This document shows positions 1 through 9,880 of a stretch of DNA of 39,791 nt, piece after piece. Source of the stretch: an uncultured Prevotella sp. (GTDB taxonomy: Bacteria > Bacteroidota > Bacteroidia > Bacteroidales > Bacteroidaceae); assembly GCA_900315635.1 (NCBI GenBank), contig OMZV01000021.1:1-39791 (forward strand), written 5' to 3'. The number at the start of each line of letters is the position of its first letter. Within the stretch, counting starts at the first letter, position 1. Made by a program: the position numbers and the translations under genes. The notes beneath the pieces were generated by a model, which saw only the letters and a list, made by a program, of their open reading frames with translations, was not told the DNA's origin and did not search any database.

Positions 1-27
1 GATAGCGATTTCCATGTGATTTCGCAA

Positions 28-53
28 TAAACCTCGGCGAAAGCCGAGGTTTA
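28..53. terminator. Hairpin, possible terminator near the left edge
   Basis: A perfect 11-bp stem (28-38 with 43-53) closes on a GAAA tetraloop. It lies about 94 bases beyond the stop of the SpmAB-like gene on the minus strand. Neither side has a strong T run, so it may end that transcript or belong to a gene outside the window. Positions 54-146 hold nothing else I recognise. Confidence 0.45.
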
Positions 54-146
54 ACTGTTATTTTGGCTTCGCTTGGTTCCACAATCCCATACTTTAAATT
101 AAGTAAGTCGGGCTGTTTACCTTTTTACTTTTGTACCTTTTTTCCT

Positions 147-1376
147 TTAATGAAAGAATACGTATGCAACAACTATTGCAGCGATGACACCGGCCAGGTC
201 GGCGAGCAGACCGCAGGCAACAGCGTGACGGGTGTATTTGATGCTGACAGAGCCGAAGTAAACGGCAAGAACGTAGAAGGTAGTGTCGGTGGAACCTTGG
301 AAAATACAACTCAGACGACCAACGAATGAGTCAGGTCCGTAGTTCTTCATAGCCTCAAGCATCAGTCCACGGGCACCGCTACCGGAGAGCGGTTTCATGA
401 AAGCTGTCGGCAGGGCACCAACGAAATCAGTATTCAGTCCACATTGCTCCACGACCCATTTAATGCCATTGATGAGCATGTCCATTGCGCCCGAAGCACG
501 GAAGACGCCAACGCCGACAAGAATTGCCACCAGATAAGGGATAATCCTGACGGCAGTAGAGAAGCCTTCCTTAGCTCCGTCGATGAAAGCGTCATAAACA
601 TTTATCTTCTTGAAGAATCCCGCTACGATGAACGTTACAATAATAGCCAGAAGGATGAAGTTCGAAGCCACCGACGTCACGGTTGCCATTGTATCCTTGT
701 CCATCTGCCCGAAGCCCCAAATCACGATTCCAACGAAAGCACAAAGCCCGGCAAGAGTGGCAAGCAGTACCGGCTGGAAGATGTTTATATGCTGCCATAG
801 CGACGTGATTATGATTCCCGCCAGTGTGGCAACGGTCGTCGCCAGAAGGATAGGAATGAACACATCAGTAGGCTGTGCGGCTCCGTAGGACGAGCGGAAC
901 GCTAGTATAGTCGTCGGGATAATGGTCAGACCACTGGTGTTGAGCACGAGGAACATAATCATCGGATTGGTAGCCGTGTCCTTCTTCGGATTGAGTTCCT
1001 GCATCTGCGACATAGCCTTCAGTCCTGTCGGAGTAGCAGCATTGTCGAGTCCTAGCATATTAGAGGCAATGTTCATAAAGATACTTCCCATCACCGGATG
1101 ATTCTTAGGAATGTCAGGGAACAGTTTCGTAAATACCGGGCTCAGCATTCGTGCCAGCACATTGACCGCTCCGGCACGCTCGCCGATTTTCATAATGCCA
1201 AGCCACAAGGCAAGCACACCGGTCAGACCGAGTGCTGTCTCGAAGGCAGTCTTCGACGAATCGAATGTTGCATCGACCATCTTCTGAAACAATGTCGTGT
1301 CACCGGTACATAGTCCGAATACTCCGAACGCAAAACCTATGACAAAGAATGCAATCCAAATGTAGTTGAGTACCAT
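147..1376 (-). CDS. Fused SpmA/SpmB-like nucleoside-recognition (Gate) domain membrane protein
   Basis: The 409-residue product is very hydrophobic, with many predicted membrane helices. It fits the Bacteroidota fusion of SpmA-like (about residues 1-200) and SpmB-like (about 225-409) Gate-domain halves. Visible family-like segments are GLDNAATPTGLKAM in the first half and LSGSGARGLMLEAM with FQGSTDTTFYVLAVYFGS in the second. In Bacillus the two halves are separate proteins needed for spore-core dehydration; this organism is not expected to sporulate, so the transported molecule here is unknown. The ATG at 1376 lies just downstream of a near-ideal promoter (1397-1428). The gene stands alone, same strand as its upstream neighbour. 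Confidence in the family is high and in the function low. Confidence 0.85.
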   Translation of the reverse strand: MVLNYIWIAFFVIGFAFGVFGLCTGDTTLFQKMVDATFDSSKTAFETALGLTGVLALWLGIMKIGERAGAVNVLARMLSPVFTKLFPDIPKNHPVMGSIFMNIASNMLGLDNAATPTGLKAMSQMQELNPKKDTATNPMIMFLVLNTSGLTIIPTTILAFRSSYGAAQPTDVFIPILLATTVATLAGIIITSLWQHINIFQPVLLATLAGLCAFVGIVIWGFGQMDKDTMATVTSVASNFILLAIIVTFIVAGFFKKINVYDAFIDGAKEGFSTAVRIIPYLVAILVGVGVFRASGAMDMLINGIKWVVEQCGLNTDFVGALPTAFMKPLSGSGARGLMLEAMKNYGPDSFVGRLSCIFQGSTDTTFYVLAVYFGSVSIKYTRHAVACGLLADLAGVIAAIVVAYVFFH

Positions 1377-1396
1377 GAGTATATGTTATAAAAACA

Positions 1397-1428
1397 CAAA
1401 ATTAAGAATAAAATGACAATTCAGCAAA
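1397..1428 (-). promoter_or_regulatory. Promoter of the SpmAB-like gene
   Basis: On the minus strand a TTTG -33 box (1425-1428) is followed after exactly 20 bases by TAATTTTG (1397-1404). This matches the Bacteroidota primary sigma consensus TTTG-N19-20-TAnnTTTG. The ATG is about 20 bases downstream of the -7 box. Confidence 0.7.
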
Positions 1429-1512
1429 ATTTCAACATTATTTTTAGAAATGTAAACATTCCTTTTTGATGTTTGTCATTATGCCTATAGGTTTGGGCGG
1501 GAAATTAGCAAA

Positions 1513-3600
1513 TTAATAGTTGTTGAACAGCTCAAAGCCGAACTTCAAGCCGACACCCTCGAAGTTATGCGGACTGAACCCAGTGAATATTCCCATGGAG
1601 AAAACACGGTTGGTGAATCCATAGCCAACCTCTATATATGGGAACATTCGTGACACTGCAAGCGCGCTCAGGTATACCCTCTCCTTCTCTATCACCTGAC
1701 CAATCAGCGGACAATGCGACAAAAGCAGGAAAGGCGACTCGTAGGTTGCGTTGGCACGTACATAATAGCTTGACGCATTATACCAGTTGGAGTTCAGCAA
1801 TTCGAACTCACCCGACCACTTGTCTTCCCATCCCAGCGAGATGTAATCCTCATGGAAGTTCTCATAGTCGAGGAAGTAATCGTCATGCCCTTTATGCGTA
1901 TAGAATCCGAATCCTGTCCGGAGCTGCAAGTTTCGCATACAAGGCAGATAGTGGACATACTGCCCGTCGAACTCAAACCGGTCGTAGGCTATCTTTCCGC
2001 CGAAGTGTTTCAGTCCATGCTCCCATTCCCCGGTAATGACAAGTGGCACACGGTCGGTGAGCGGTCGGTATTGCAGTTGGATGAAAGGCGCAAACGACTT
2101 GTAGACCGCCGGACGACCGGCAGCCTTGAAGCCACTCTTGTCGACAGCCGAACGGCGGTATTTGGTGAAACCGGTCTGAACGCCGAGAGTGTTCTTTATT
2201 ACGTCATAATTGAATCCAACGTGCAGCCATTGGTCATGGAAATACTGCAAATTCATAGCATCCCAGTCGATGGAATCGTTGGTTTTGTACCTTTTCACAT
2301 CTTCCAGAACACGTGAATTTGTGATGCGGTTACCATTGGCAAATTCCATTACAACATATCCGTTACGGCGTCTGTTGAAGTTCCATTGCACCGGAATCTT
2401 ATAGAACAGCAGATTCTTCTTGAACGAATAGCCAAGTTTCAGCCGCCCAGTTATGTTGTTGTTCGGCGTAAAGTAATAGTAGCCGCGTATATCAAAGCGA
2501 TAGATGACGCCCTTGTGCTTGGTATATCCAAAATAGAACGGGTTGAATATTGGTCCTATCTTTATCTGTCCCTTGTCCTCAGCTCCTATATTTGCATTAA
2601 TCTTGTTGAGCATGTTGTCGCCAAGGACGTCCCAGAAAACATACTTTGCCCAGTTTCTGCGCTTCTTTCCACTTTGTGCACTGCCCTGCGGAATGCTGTC
2701 CTTAGCTGCGCTCAACGAAACTGTATCTTTCTTTTCCTTACTTGGAAACCAGTATGGATTGCCCGCAATTATCGCTTTTTCTTCGTTGCTGAACGGTATC
2801 GGACGTATGCTGTCCATAAGTGCACAATCATGACTTTCCACGATGGAATCGGGCAAATTGAACGGTTGGTCGTACAAACTGACGTAATGACAAAGTATCT
2901 TATTGCCTACAAATGACAACTTAGCCTGCACGTCACATTTATCCGGGAAGAGAATATTATAGCCCTCACGGTGCATCGTTCCGTTGAGCACAGAGTGAAT
3001 CATGTCATACTCGCCCTCGAAGTTGAACTGAAGCACCTGTCCGGTGGAATCCTGTACGATGACATGACCACGGCGGATAAGCTGTGTACTGCGGAATTTA
3101 CTACGAATATTGATGTACGACGTGCCGTCATTATAACGGCGCATGCGGTAGCGGTAATACTTGCGGTTGTAGAAGTTTATAGGTGACAGTATGCCGTCTT
3201 CGAAGAGTTTCTGGTCGTATACACGTGGAGTGAGGTATTTCACCATCGACGGCAGCGTGTTATGGCGATGGTAGACAGTGCTGAGATGAAGGTAACGGTG
3301 GGTTTCCTGCTTGCCGCTCTTCATTTCCATACGTGTGTAAGCCTCCGAAAAATAATAACGCTTATGGTCACGCAGAAGGTAGAACATGGTAGGAACGGCA
3401 GCAAGCATGGCATTGCGTTTCACCACATTAATAGTATACTTAGTGTAGACATTGGTCTCCATGGTGTCCGGAGTCAAGGCACGATGGGTCTCGCCGAAGT
3501 GAAGCATACGCCGGAGCACATCAGCATTGCTTTGCGCCTTTACGCCAGGAACAGCAAGAAGCAACGCCATAAGCAATATAGCCAGTCTACCTTTTTGCAT
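1513..3600 (-). CDS. DUF5686-type outer-membrane protein
   Basis: The 695-residue protein starts with a clear Sec signal peptide (basic MQKGR, hydrophobic core, cleavage after VKAQ at about residue 23). The rest alternates short aromatic-rich strands, and it ends in a strand-like segment with a terminal aromatic residue (FELFNNY), as in outer-membrane barrel proteins. It resembles the DUF5686 family of Bacteroidota. Many members carry a CarboxypepD_reg-like domain in front and are about 800 residues or more; that domain seems absent here, because the mature protein begins directly with the DUF5686-like region. Function is unknown. I see no convincing promoter in 3601-3688. The assignment is from overall sequence character, not from catalytic motifs. 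Confidence 0.75.
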   Translation of the reverse strand: MQKGRLAILLMALLLAVPGVKAQSNADVLRRMLHFGETHRALTPDTMETNVYTKYTINVVKRNAMLAAVPTMFYLLRDHKRYYFSEAYTRMEMKSGKQETHRYLHLSTVYHRHNTLPSMVKYLTPRVYDQKLFEDGILSPINFYNRKYYRYRMRRYNDGTSYINIRSKFRSTQLIRRGHVIVQDSTGQVLQFNFEGEYDMIHSVLNGTMHREGYNILFPDKCDVQAKLSFVGNKILCHYVSLYDQPFNLPDSIVESHDCALMDSIRPIPFSNEEKAIIAGNPYWFPSKEKKDTVSLSAAKDSIPQGSAQSGKKRRNWAKYVFWDVLGDNMLNKINANIGAEDKGQIKIGPIFNPFYFGYTKHKGVIYRFDIRGYYYFTPNNNITGRLKLGYSFKKNLLFYKIPVQWNFNRRRNGYVVMEFANGNRITNSRVLEDVKRYKTNDSIDWDAMNLQYFHDQWLHVGFNYDVIKNTLGVQTGFTKYRRSAVDKSGFKAAGRPAVYKSFAPFIQLQYRPLTDRVPLVITGEWEHGLKHFGGKIAYDRFEFDGQYVHYLPCMRNLQLRTGFGFYTHKGHDDYFLDYENFHEDYISLGWEDKWSGEFELLNSNWYNASSYYVRANATYESPFLLLSHCPLIGQVIEKERVYLSALAVSRMFPYIEVGYGFTNRVFSMGIFTGFSPHNFEGVGLKFGFELFNNY

Positions 3601-3688
3601 TTATTATTAAACGTTTTCCACGGCTTTTTGTTGTATACAGAACATTAAAATCTCGGACTCACGCCGACAAACAGACACAAACAGACAC

Positions 3689-3729
3689 AAAAAATCCCGC
3701 AAGTCACAATTGGGCTTGCGGGATTTTTT
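3689..3729 (-). terminator. Intrinsic terminator after pnp
   Basis: A perfect 15-bp inverted repeat (3689-3703 with 3715-3729) flanks an 11-base loop. Its outer ends are A6 and T6, so it can work in both directions. It sits 27 bases past the pnp stop. A 10-base direct repeat (acagacacaa twice, 3671-3690) lies beside it. Confidence 0.85.
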
Positions 3730-3755
3730 ATTGCTTTATAATGATTCAGAGTCGA

Positions 3756-6029
3756 TTACTCTTCGTCACGATGCTCATTGTGGTCGTTATGATCGTTGTG
3801 CTCACGACGCGGACGACGCTCGCCACCACGCTCACCACGCGGACGACGGTCACCACGGTCGCCACGAGGACGGCGCGGACGCTCTACAAGGCCTTCCGGC
3901 TTCTCCTCGAGCACACGGTGAGACAGCTTGTACTTACCGGTCTTCGGGTCGATTTCAAGGAGCTTAACCTGAATGTGGTCGCCTTCCTTGATGCCGGCTT
4001 CCTCAACGGTCTCAAGACGCTTCCAAGCAATCTCAGAGATGTGGAGCAGACCTTCCTTACCCGGAAGAATCTCAACGAAGCAACCGTAAGGCATGATGCT
4101 CTTTACGACACCATCGTAAACCTCGCCAACCTCAGGAACTGCAACGATAGCCTTGATCTTTGCGATGGCTGCGTCGATGCTGTCCTTGTTAGGAGCGCTG
4201 ACCTGTACCTTACCAACACCGTCGGTCTCGTCGATGGTGATAGTAGCACCGGTATCCTCCTGCATCTGCTGGATGATCTTTCCGCCCGGGCCGATAACAG
4301 CACCGATGAACTCCTTAGGAATCTCGAATGCCTCGATGCGCGGAACCTGTGGCTTGAGTTCCTTTCGTGGCTCAGCGATAGTATCGGTGAGCTTGCCGAG
4401 GATGTACTCACGACCAGCCTTTGCCTGCATAAGAGCCTTCTCAAGAATCTCGAATGACAGACCGTCGCACTTAATATCCATCTGAGTGGCTGTCAGACCG
4501 TCCTTAGTACCTGTGGTCTTGAAGTCCATATCGCCGAGGTGGTCCTCATCACCGAGAATATCAGAGAGGATAGCGTACTTGTCCTCGCCCGGGTTCTTGA
4601 TAAGACCCATAGCGATACCGCTAACCGGCTTCTTCATTGGAACACCGGCATCCATCAGGGCAAGAGTACCTGCGCAGACAGTAGCCATAGAAGAAGAACC
4701 GTTAGACTCGAGGATCTGCGATACCAGACGAACTGTGTAAGGGAAGTCCTCAGGAATCTGACCCTTCAGTGCACGCCATGCAAGATGGCCGTGACCGATC
4801 TCACGACGGCCTACACCACGCTGAGCCTTAGCCTCGCCTGTGCAGAACGGTGGGAAGTTATAGTGGAGAAGGAAGCGCTGATAGCTCTTATTCAGAACAT
4901 CGTCGACCATCTTCTCGTCGAGCTTTGTACCGAGGGTACATGTAGTCAGTGACATTGTCTCACCACGCTGGAAGATAGCGCTTCCGTGAGGCATTGGCAG
5001 TGGGCTTACCTCGCACCAGATAGGACGGATCTCGTCGCACTTACGACCATCCATACGCTTGCCTGTGTCGAGCACTGAGCGGCGCATAGAGTCGCGCTGA
5101 ACATCAGCGAAGTAGCGGTCGATCTCGGCGTGCTTCTCCTCAAGGTCCTCCTCAGAGAGGTCTGTGTGGGCTGCATCGTAAGCATCGACAAACTCCTGCT
5201 TGATGTTGTCGTAGGTCTCCTCGCGGTGCTTCTTGTCAGCATCGCCGGACTGAGCCTCGGCATAGCACTTGTCGTATGTATCTTCGCGGACCTGCTGACG
5301 CAGCTCCTCGTCGTTAATTTCATCGTTGTACTCGCGCTTAACGTCGGTACCGAGCTCCTTAGAAAGCTCTTCCTGAAGCACGCACATAGGCTTGATAGCC
5401 TCGTGGGCTGCCTTCAGCGCACCGATAAGGTCCTGCTCGCTGACCTCGTCCATCTCGCCTTCAACCATCATGATGTTGTCCTTGGTAGCACCAACCATGA
5501 TGTCCATATCGGCATTCTTCATCTGCTCGAATGTCGGGTCAACGACATACTCGCCGTTGATGCGGGCAACACGAACCTCAGAGATAGGGCACTCGATAGG
5601 AATATCAGAGCAAGCCATAGCTGCTGAAGCAGCGAATCCTGCAAGAGCGTCAGGCTGGTCGACTCCATCAGCTGATAAGAGCATTACCTGTACGTAAACC
5701 TCACAATGGTAATCGGATGGGAACAAAGGCCGCAGAACACGGTCTACTAAGCGGGATGTAAGAATCTCATCGTCGTTGGCTTTGCCTTCGCGCTTTGTGA
5801 ATCCACCTGGGAAACGACCTGCGGCAGCGTACTGCTCGCGATAATCTACTTGCAAAGGCATGAAGTCTGTACCCGGAACTGCCTCTTTGGCTGCGCAAAC
5901 GGTAGCAAGAAGGACGGTGTTGTTAAGTCGCAGTACTGCGGCTCCGTCGGCCTGTTTCGCAACCTTTCCGGTCTCAATTGAGATGGTCCTGCCATCTGGC
6001 AATTGAACTGTTTTCGTAATTACGTTCAT
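3756..6029 (-). CDS. pnp: Polyribonucleotide nucleotidyltransferase (PNPase)
   Basis: PNPase degrades RNA 3'-to-5' using phosphate and releases nucleoside diphosphates; it works as a cytoplasmic trimer. The 757 residues show the full family order: a first RNase PH domain (about 10-145), an alpha-helical region, a second RNase PH domain (about 320-550, including [15 protein letters not shown] and [16 protein letters not shown]), a KH domain (about 568-625, with [17 protein letters not shown]) and an S1 domain (about 633-703). It ends in a 40-residue tail of RG/RR-rich and then HND-rich low-complexity sequence, which probably adds RNA contacts. Length and motifs agree with a functional enzyme. 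It is monocistronic, with a strong terminator behind it and a probable promoter at 6127-6134. Confidence 0.98.
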   Translation of the reverse strand: MNVITKTVQLPDGRTISIETGKVAKQADGAAVLRLNNTVLLATVCAAKEAVPGTDFMPLQVDYREQYAAAGRFPGGFTKREGKANDDEILTSRLVDRVLRPLFPSDYHCEVYVQVMLLSADGVDQPDALAGFAASAAMACSDIPIECPISEVRVARINGEYVVDPTFEQMKNADMDIMVGATKDNIMMVEGEMDEVSEQDLIGALKAAHEAIKPMCVLQEELSKELGTDVKREYNDEINDEELRQQVREDTYDKCYAEAQSGDADKKHREETYDNIKQEFVDAYDAAHTDLSEEDLEEKHAEIDRYFADVQRDSMRRSVLDTGKRMDGRKCDEIRPIWCEVSPLPMPHGSAIFQRGETMSLTTCTLGTKLDEKMVDDVLNKSYQRFLLHYNFPPFCTGEAKAQRGVGRREIGHGHLAWRALKGQIPEDFPYTVRLVSQILESNGSSSMATVCAGTLALMDAGVPMKKPVSGIAMGLIKNPGEDKYAILSDILGDEDHLGDMDFKTTGTKDGLTATQMDIKCDGLSFEILEKALMQAKAGREYILGKLTDTIAEPRKELKPQVPRIEAFEIPKEFIGAVIGPGGKIIQQMQEDTGATITIDETDGVGKVQVSAPNKDSIDAAIAKIKAIVAVPEVGEVYDGVVKSIMPYGCFVEILPGKEGLLHISEIAWKRLETVEEAGIKEGDHIQVKLLEIDPKTGKYKLSHRVLEEKPEGLVERPRRPRGDRGDRRPRGERGGERRPRREHNDHNDHNEHRDEE

Positions 6030-6126
6030 CTAAAAAATTGAAAAATACTTATTGTTTTGACCAAATCATCTGTGAAAAACAAGGCGATGATAGCATACCC
6101 CGCTTTTCCAACTAATTAAAATCGTG

Positions 6127-6134
6127 CAAATTTA
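6127..6134 (-). promoter_or_regulatory. Probable pnp -7 promoter box
   Basis: TAAATTTG on the minus strand matches TAnnTTTG and would give a leader of about 90 bases before the pnp ATG. I do not see a good -33 box at the expected distance. In 6135-6310 I see nothing else I can name. Confidence 0.45.
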
Positions 6135-6310
6135 GTGAGTTTCAGCGACATAAAAGAATGTTTTCCGAATTATTTTCCCCTTTGGTCAATTTTTTCGAAT
6201 AATTATGTCTTAAAACCCAAGCAGCCAGTCATTGAAGCATGAAAGGTTTGTCATTGCAATGCCAAAGGGCACTACTTGTTTTGTAAACGGGTAATTTTCA
6301 CGATAGTTTT

Positions 6311-6361
6311 TAAATTAAAAATGGCAAGAAAATAGATTATTTTCTTGCCATTTTTAATTTA
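6311..6361 (-). terminator. Long hairpin terminator after the split T9SS gene
   Basis: A perfect 24-bp inverted repeat (6311-6334 with 6338-6361) with a 3-base loop. It lies about 90 bases past the stop at 6449. The arm reads atggcaagaaaata inside A/T-rich ends, giving a U-rich 3' side on the minus strand. Confidence 0.75.
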
Positions 6362-6374
6362 TTTTTGTTTCTAA

Positions 6375-6440
6375 AAGATACCCTTTTGCGATTCAACGGG
6401 GCGTTAAACGGAATTCAAAAGGGTATCAAACGGAATTCAA
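6375..6440. repeat. Three degenerate 22-bp tandem repeats (locus A)
   Basis: Three consecutive 22-base units (6375-6396, 6397-6418, 6419-6440) all end in attcaa. The last two share aaacggaattcaa exactly (6406-6418 and 6428-6440). Unit 1 has aagataccctt near its start and unit 3 has the inverted aagggtatc, so gatacccttttg (6377-6388) and caaaagggtatc (6416-6427) form a perfect 12-bp inverted repeat. It lies directly behind the stop of the split T9SS gene. Two related arrays occur elsewhere in the window. Confidence 0.75.
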
Positions 6441-6448
6441 CTGACTAC

Positions 6449-9400
6449 TTACTTGACTATCAGCTTCTTACCATCAACAATGTAAACGCCCTCGCGCAGG
6501 TTGCTGAGAGATGTAGCGTTCTGCTTGACGAGCATTCCGTCGATAGTGTAGATGTCGACAGGATGGGTGGCGTCGAGGACAATGCTGTTGATAGCGTCAA
6601 CGATAGTTGCGTCGACAGGAAGCGACTCACCCTGGTCGTAGACAACCGATACCTGATAGCTGTGGCTAGTGCCGTCGCCATCGTTGATGGTATATGTGGT
6701 TGTACCAGCGCCTACGGTAGCGACGAGCTCACCGTCACGATAGATGTTGTAGCCCTTGACTGTCAGTGTAGCCGGAGCGTAAGTAATGTCGTCGATCATG
6801 AAGGCGAGTGCGTCGTTAGCCACAGAAACGAGGCGGATAGCGAAGTACTTGGCACCCTCAGGCAGGTTCACTTTATACTCAGCCCATGTCAATCCACCCG
6901 GAACATTCTGGTAAGTCTGGATATTGGTGAATGCTGACGGGTCGGTAGTTGTAGTCGAATAGAGCACCTCGAACGTCTCCGGATAGTTGCTTGCCATGCT
7001 CTTGGCGAAGAAGTTGATGGTCTGCGCCTTGCCGGAGAGCTCCGGACTGATGAGCCAGTCGTTAGCCTTGTCGGCGTAAGAAGTACTCGGGTCGAAAGCG
7101 ACGAGGTACTGGTTGCCGCTGTGTGGCTTGAGGAACTTGCGGAAATTCAGGTCAAGGGTCTCATAACGAGTGTCGAACACCTCGAATGCCATAGCCTTTC
7201 CGGCGTTAGGAATCCATATATCGGAGTACTGCTGAGTGTTTACGCCATCACCGTCGAAGACTGTCCAATTGCCGATTCCATCGGTAATCCATGGGTCATA
7301 TCTCTCAAAATCGTCAGTAACAGGGTCGCTGTTGATCTCAGGAGCAGTCCAGTTCAGGGTGACGTTGCTGCCACCGGCGGTTGCTGTCAGACCTGTTGCT
7401 GTAGGATAGTCGGGCTTGTTGACCTTCACCTTTACAGCCTTGGTCTCATTGTTCTCAGCATTCTCGTCACCATTGAGGATAACCTTTGCCTGCAAGTTTA
7501 CAGAGTCCTTGGCGAATGTTACAGCCGGACGATAGTTGATGGTGACGGTAGTATCCTCGTAAGCCTTAAGCAAGTTGCCTGCTATTGTGTCGACAGCCTC
7601 GCCATCGGCAAGGAGCACTGCGTGCCAGTTCTCAGCATCGAAAGCACCCGCGTTGCGGACGGTAACACTGACAGGATTGTCCTGACCGACACGGATAACC
7701 GACGGTTCCTGCAGAGAGACAGCGAGATCGAAGCCCAGGAAGTCGCGGACATTGATGTCGTCGATAACGAATCGGGTATCGGTATCATTGCCCTCACCGG
7801 TGAACTCAAGGGTGATGTAGTGGGCAGACTTCAGTTCTGTGAGGTCGAAGAATGCCGGACGCCAGCCCTCGGTGCCGTTGTCATTGCTCATATCGATTGT
7901 GCCGAGGTGAGCCAGCGAGTCGGTCTGTACCCTTGCGGCAACGTCTATCTTGACCTGCTTGCCCGGTACGGCATAATAATAGAACAGAAGTCCCGGATTC
8001 CCTGCAGTCGAAATATCAATCTTTCCGGAGTTGAGATGACCCACTCCCCCGGCCTTTCCTGCCTGGAAGAATGCCGAGCCCGGTGTTGCCTCATAGCCGC
8101 CGTCATAGTTGATGAGGAAGTCGCCGCCGCCATATTCAGCGCCGTACCACCACATCTTATTGTCCATTCCACCGTTGGTGAAGCCCTCGTGGAACGGCAG
8201 TTTGTAAGGAGTACCGGCTACAACATAGTCGCTGGTGCCGAGCTCGCCGATGCCGCCGGCGTTGGTTCCGGCTACTCCATAGTAGAGCAGATACTGCTCA
8301 CCGGTAGTGTTGGACTGCTTGTCGGTGAACTGCTTGTCGGCAACGTTGGTTATGAGGTTCTCGCCATTGCGGTCGTAGACATTGTACTTAAGGTCGGCAG
8401 GAACAACATAGCCGCCATGCTCGCCGACGGTAGATGTCGGAGCGTCCCATGTAACGAGGAAGTTGTTTATCTGGTCCTTGATCTTTATGTTGGTCGGCTG
8501 CAGCGGAGTGTCGATGCCTACCCATGCGTCCTCGGAAGCCTCCTCGCCCTTTCCGCTTGCATTGTAGGCAATGACGCTGTAGGTGTGGTTTCCGTTTGTC
8601 GGGTTGTTATCGGTGAATGACAGGCTCTGTCCCGGCTCAACGTTCTTGAATGTGTTGATGACCACGCCGTCACGAAGGAGCCCGACACTGTCGATGTTTG
8701 CTGTAAGCTTACCATTATTATATGTGGTAGTCGGAGCATTGAACGTGATGTCAGCCTTGAGAGCACCTTCGGCAGCCGGAGTAACGACGATGTTTGTCGC
8801 CTTGCCCGGAGCAGCGAAGAGAGTTCCTTCCTTGATGCTTATAGAGTCGATGGAGATAGTCCAGTTGCCGGCGTCGCTGAGGGCATGGAATCCGAGATGG
8901 AAGTTGCCGTCGGCTCCGGTGGTAATTTCCTGCTCGTAAGTGAGGTTGGTGTCAGAGTTGAACTCTGTCGGGTCGAGCATAACGTCATACTTTGTCGGGT
9001 CGTCGCCGGTACCGATAGCCATAGCGAGTTTCTCGGTGTAGGTCTGCGAGGCAGCCTTGAACTTGAATCCGAGGATGTATGAACGGTCGTTCTTCAGATG
9101 GACGGCAGGGGTTATGAGCCAGTCGTCGGCTGCATTGGTGTCACTGCCATAATAGCGGGCATCGAAGTAACCGTAGTTCCATGTGCTGCCGTCATGGTTG
9201 TTGTCGATGACGGTGAAGAGGTCCATGACAGAACGGTCCTCGAAGTCCTCGAAGTAAGGTGCCTCCAAAGGCTTGCCGTAAGCGATATGGTTGGATGAAG
9301 CCGAAGCGCCCTCGTGGCTGCCGTTGACTGCCTTGACACTATAATAATAAGATGTAAGATCCTCGAGAGGGAGTGCCTCGGTGAATGTTGTATCGGTCAA

Positions 9401-9880
9401 TCCTGTAGCTACAACTGTCTCGCCTGGCTGACGGGTTACAGTATATTTCAGGTCGTCCGGATTGACATATCCGTTATGGCGTCCTGTCGTTGGAGCATCC
9501 CATGAGATAGTAGCCTTGCCGGTCGACTGGTCTACGGAAAGTACTACATTTGCCGGAGCTACCGGCTCGTCAGGTCCAATCCACAGAGAAGCCTGTGCCT
9601 TCGGGCTATTGCCAGACGCGTTGCTGACAACGACCTCTATGAGACCGTTACCCTCCGGAGCATTGGTTATGTTGGCTGTTACGGTAGCGCCAGGCTCGGT
9701 CTCGCCTGTAGCCAGTTGTGTTCCGTTGATGCTTACGGTATAAGTGAGAGTTCCGGTAAGCTCTGAGCCAGAGTAAGTTGTGGTAGGAACGGTGAATGTC
9801 ACAGTACCCGTTGTCGAGCCATTAGGGAAGCTTGCGCTGACTGCTGTTGCTGCCGATACCGTAGATTTCGCCATCCTCAT
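6449..9880 (-). CDS. 3' fragment: choice-of-anchor J / fibronectin-like repeats with T9SS tail
   Basis: The open frame gives 1143 residues, but the first ten or so (MRMAKSTVSA) are translated out of the natural frame, and there is no signal peptide. The body alternates fibronectin type III or Ig-like repeats (strands such as KATISWDAPTT, FLVTWDAPTST, VTLNWTAPE) with larger beta-sandwich modules. Those carry motifs such as PYFEDFED, DDWLITPAVHLK and DRFVIDDI-like segments, typical of choice-of-anchor J (MAM-like) domains. There are three such modules, at about residues 210-350, 560-715 and 865-1035. The end (LREGVYIVDGKKLIVK) is a T9SS sorting tail. As a separate gene it could not be exported. 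The family is surface-exposed and often adhesive; no enzymatic motif is visible. Confidence 0.6.
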   Translation of the reverse strand: MRMAKSTVSAATAVSASFPNGSTTGTVTFTVPTTTYSGSELTGTLTYTVSINGTQLATGETEPGATVTANITNAPEGNGLIEVVVSNASGNSPKAQASLWIGPDEPVAPANVVLSVDQSTGKATISWDAPTTGRHNGYVNPDDLKYTVTRQPGETVVATGLTDTTFTEALPLEDLTSYYYSVKAVNGSHEGASASSNHIAYGKPLEAPYFEDFEDRSVMDLFTVIDNNHDGSTWNYGYFDARYYGSDTNAADDWLITPAVHLKNDRSYILGFKFKAASQTYTEKLAMAIGTGDDPTKYDVMLDPTEFNSDTNLTYEQEITTGADGNFHLGFHALSDAGNWTISIDSISIKEGTLFAAPGKATNIVVTPAAEGALKADITFNAPTTTYNNGKLTANIDSVGLLRDGVVINTFKNVEPGQSLSFTDNNPTNGNHTYSVIAYNASGKGEEASEDAWVGIDTPLQPTNIKIKDQINNFLVTWDAPTSTVGEHGGYVVPADLKYNVYDRNGENLITNVADKQFTDKQSNTTGEQYLLYYGVAGTNAGGIGELGTSDYVVAGTPYKLPFHEGFTNGGMDNKMWWYGAEYGGGDFLINYDGGYEATPGSAFFQAGKAGGVGHLNSGKIDISTAGNPGLLFYYYAVPGKQVKIDVAARVQTDSLAHLGTIDMSNDNGTEGWRPAFFDLTELKSAHYITLEFTGEGNDTDTRFVIDDINVRDFLGFDLAVSLQEPSVIRVGQDNPVSVTVRNAGAFDAENWHAVLLADGEAVDTIAGNLLKAYEDTTVTINYRPAVTFAKDSVNLQAKVILNGDENAENNETKAVKVKVNKPDYPTATGLTATAGGSNVTLNWTAPEINSDPVTDDFERYDPWITDGIGNWTVFDGDGVNTQQYSDIWIPNAGKAMAFEVFDTRYETLDLNFRKFLKPHSGNQYLVAFDPSTSYADKANDWLISPELSGKAQTINFFAKSMASNYPETFEVLYSTTTTDPSAFTNIQTYQNVPGGLTWAEYKVNLPEGAKYFAIRLVSVANDALAFMIDDITYAPATLTVKGYNIYRDGELVATVGAGTTTYTINDGDGTSHSYQVSVVYDQGESLPVDATIVDAINSIVLDATHPVDIYTIDGMLVKQNATSLSNLREGVYIVDGKKLIVK

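Noticed and set aside
7121-8620. 499-codon plus-strand open frame
   Set aside because: It is a mirror of the T9SS protein repeats on the minus strand; the minus-strand frame has recognisable domains and this one does not.
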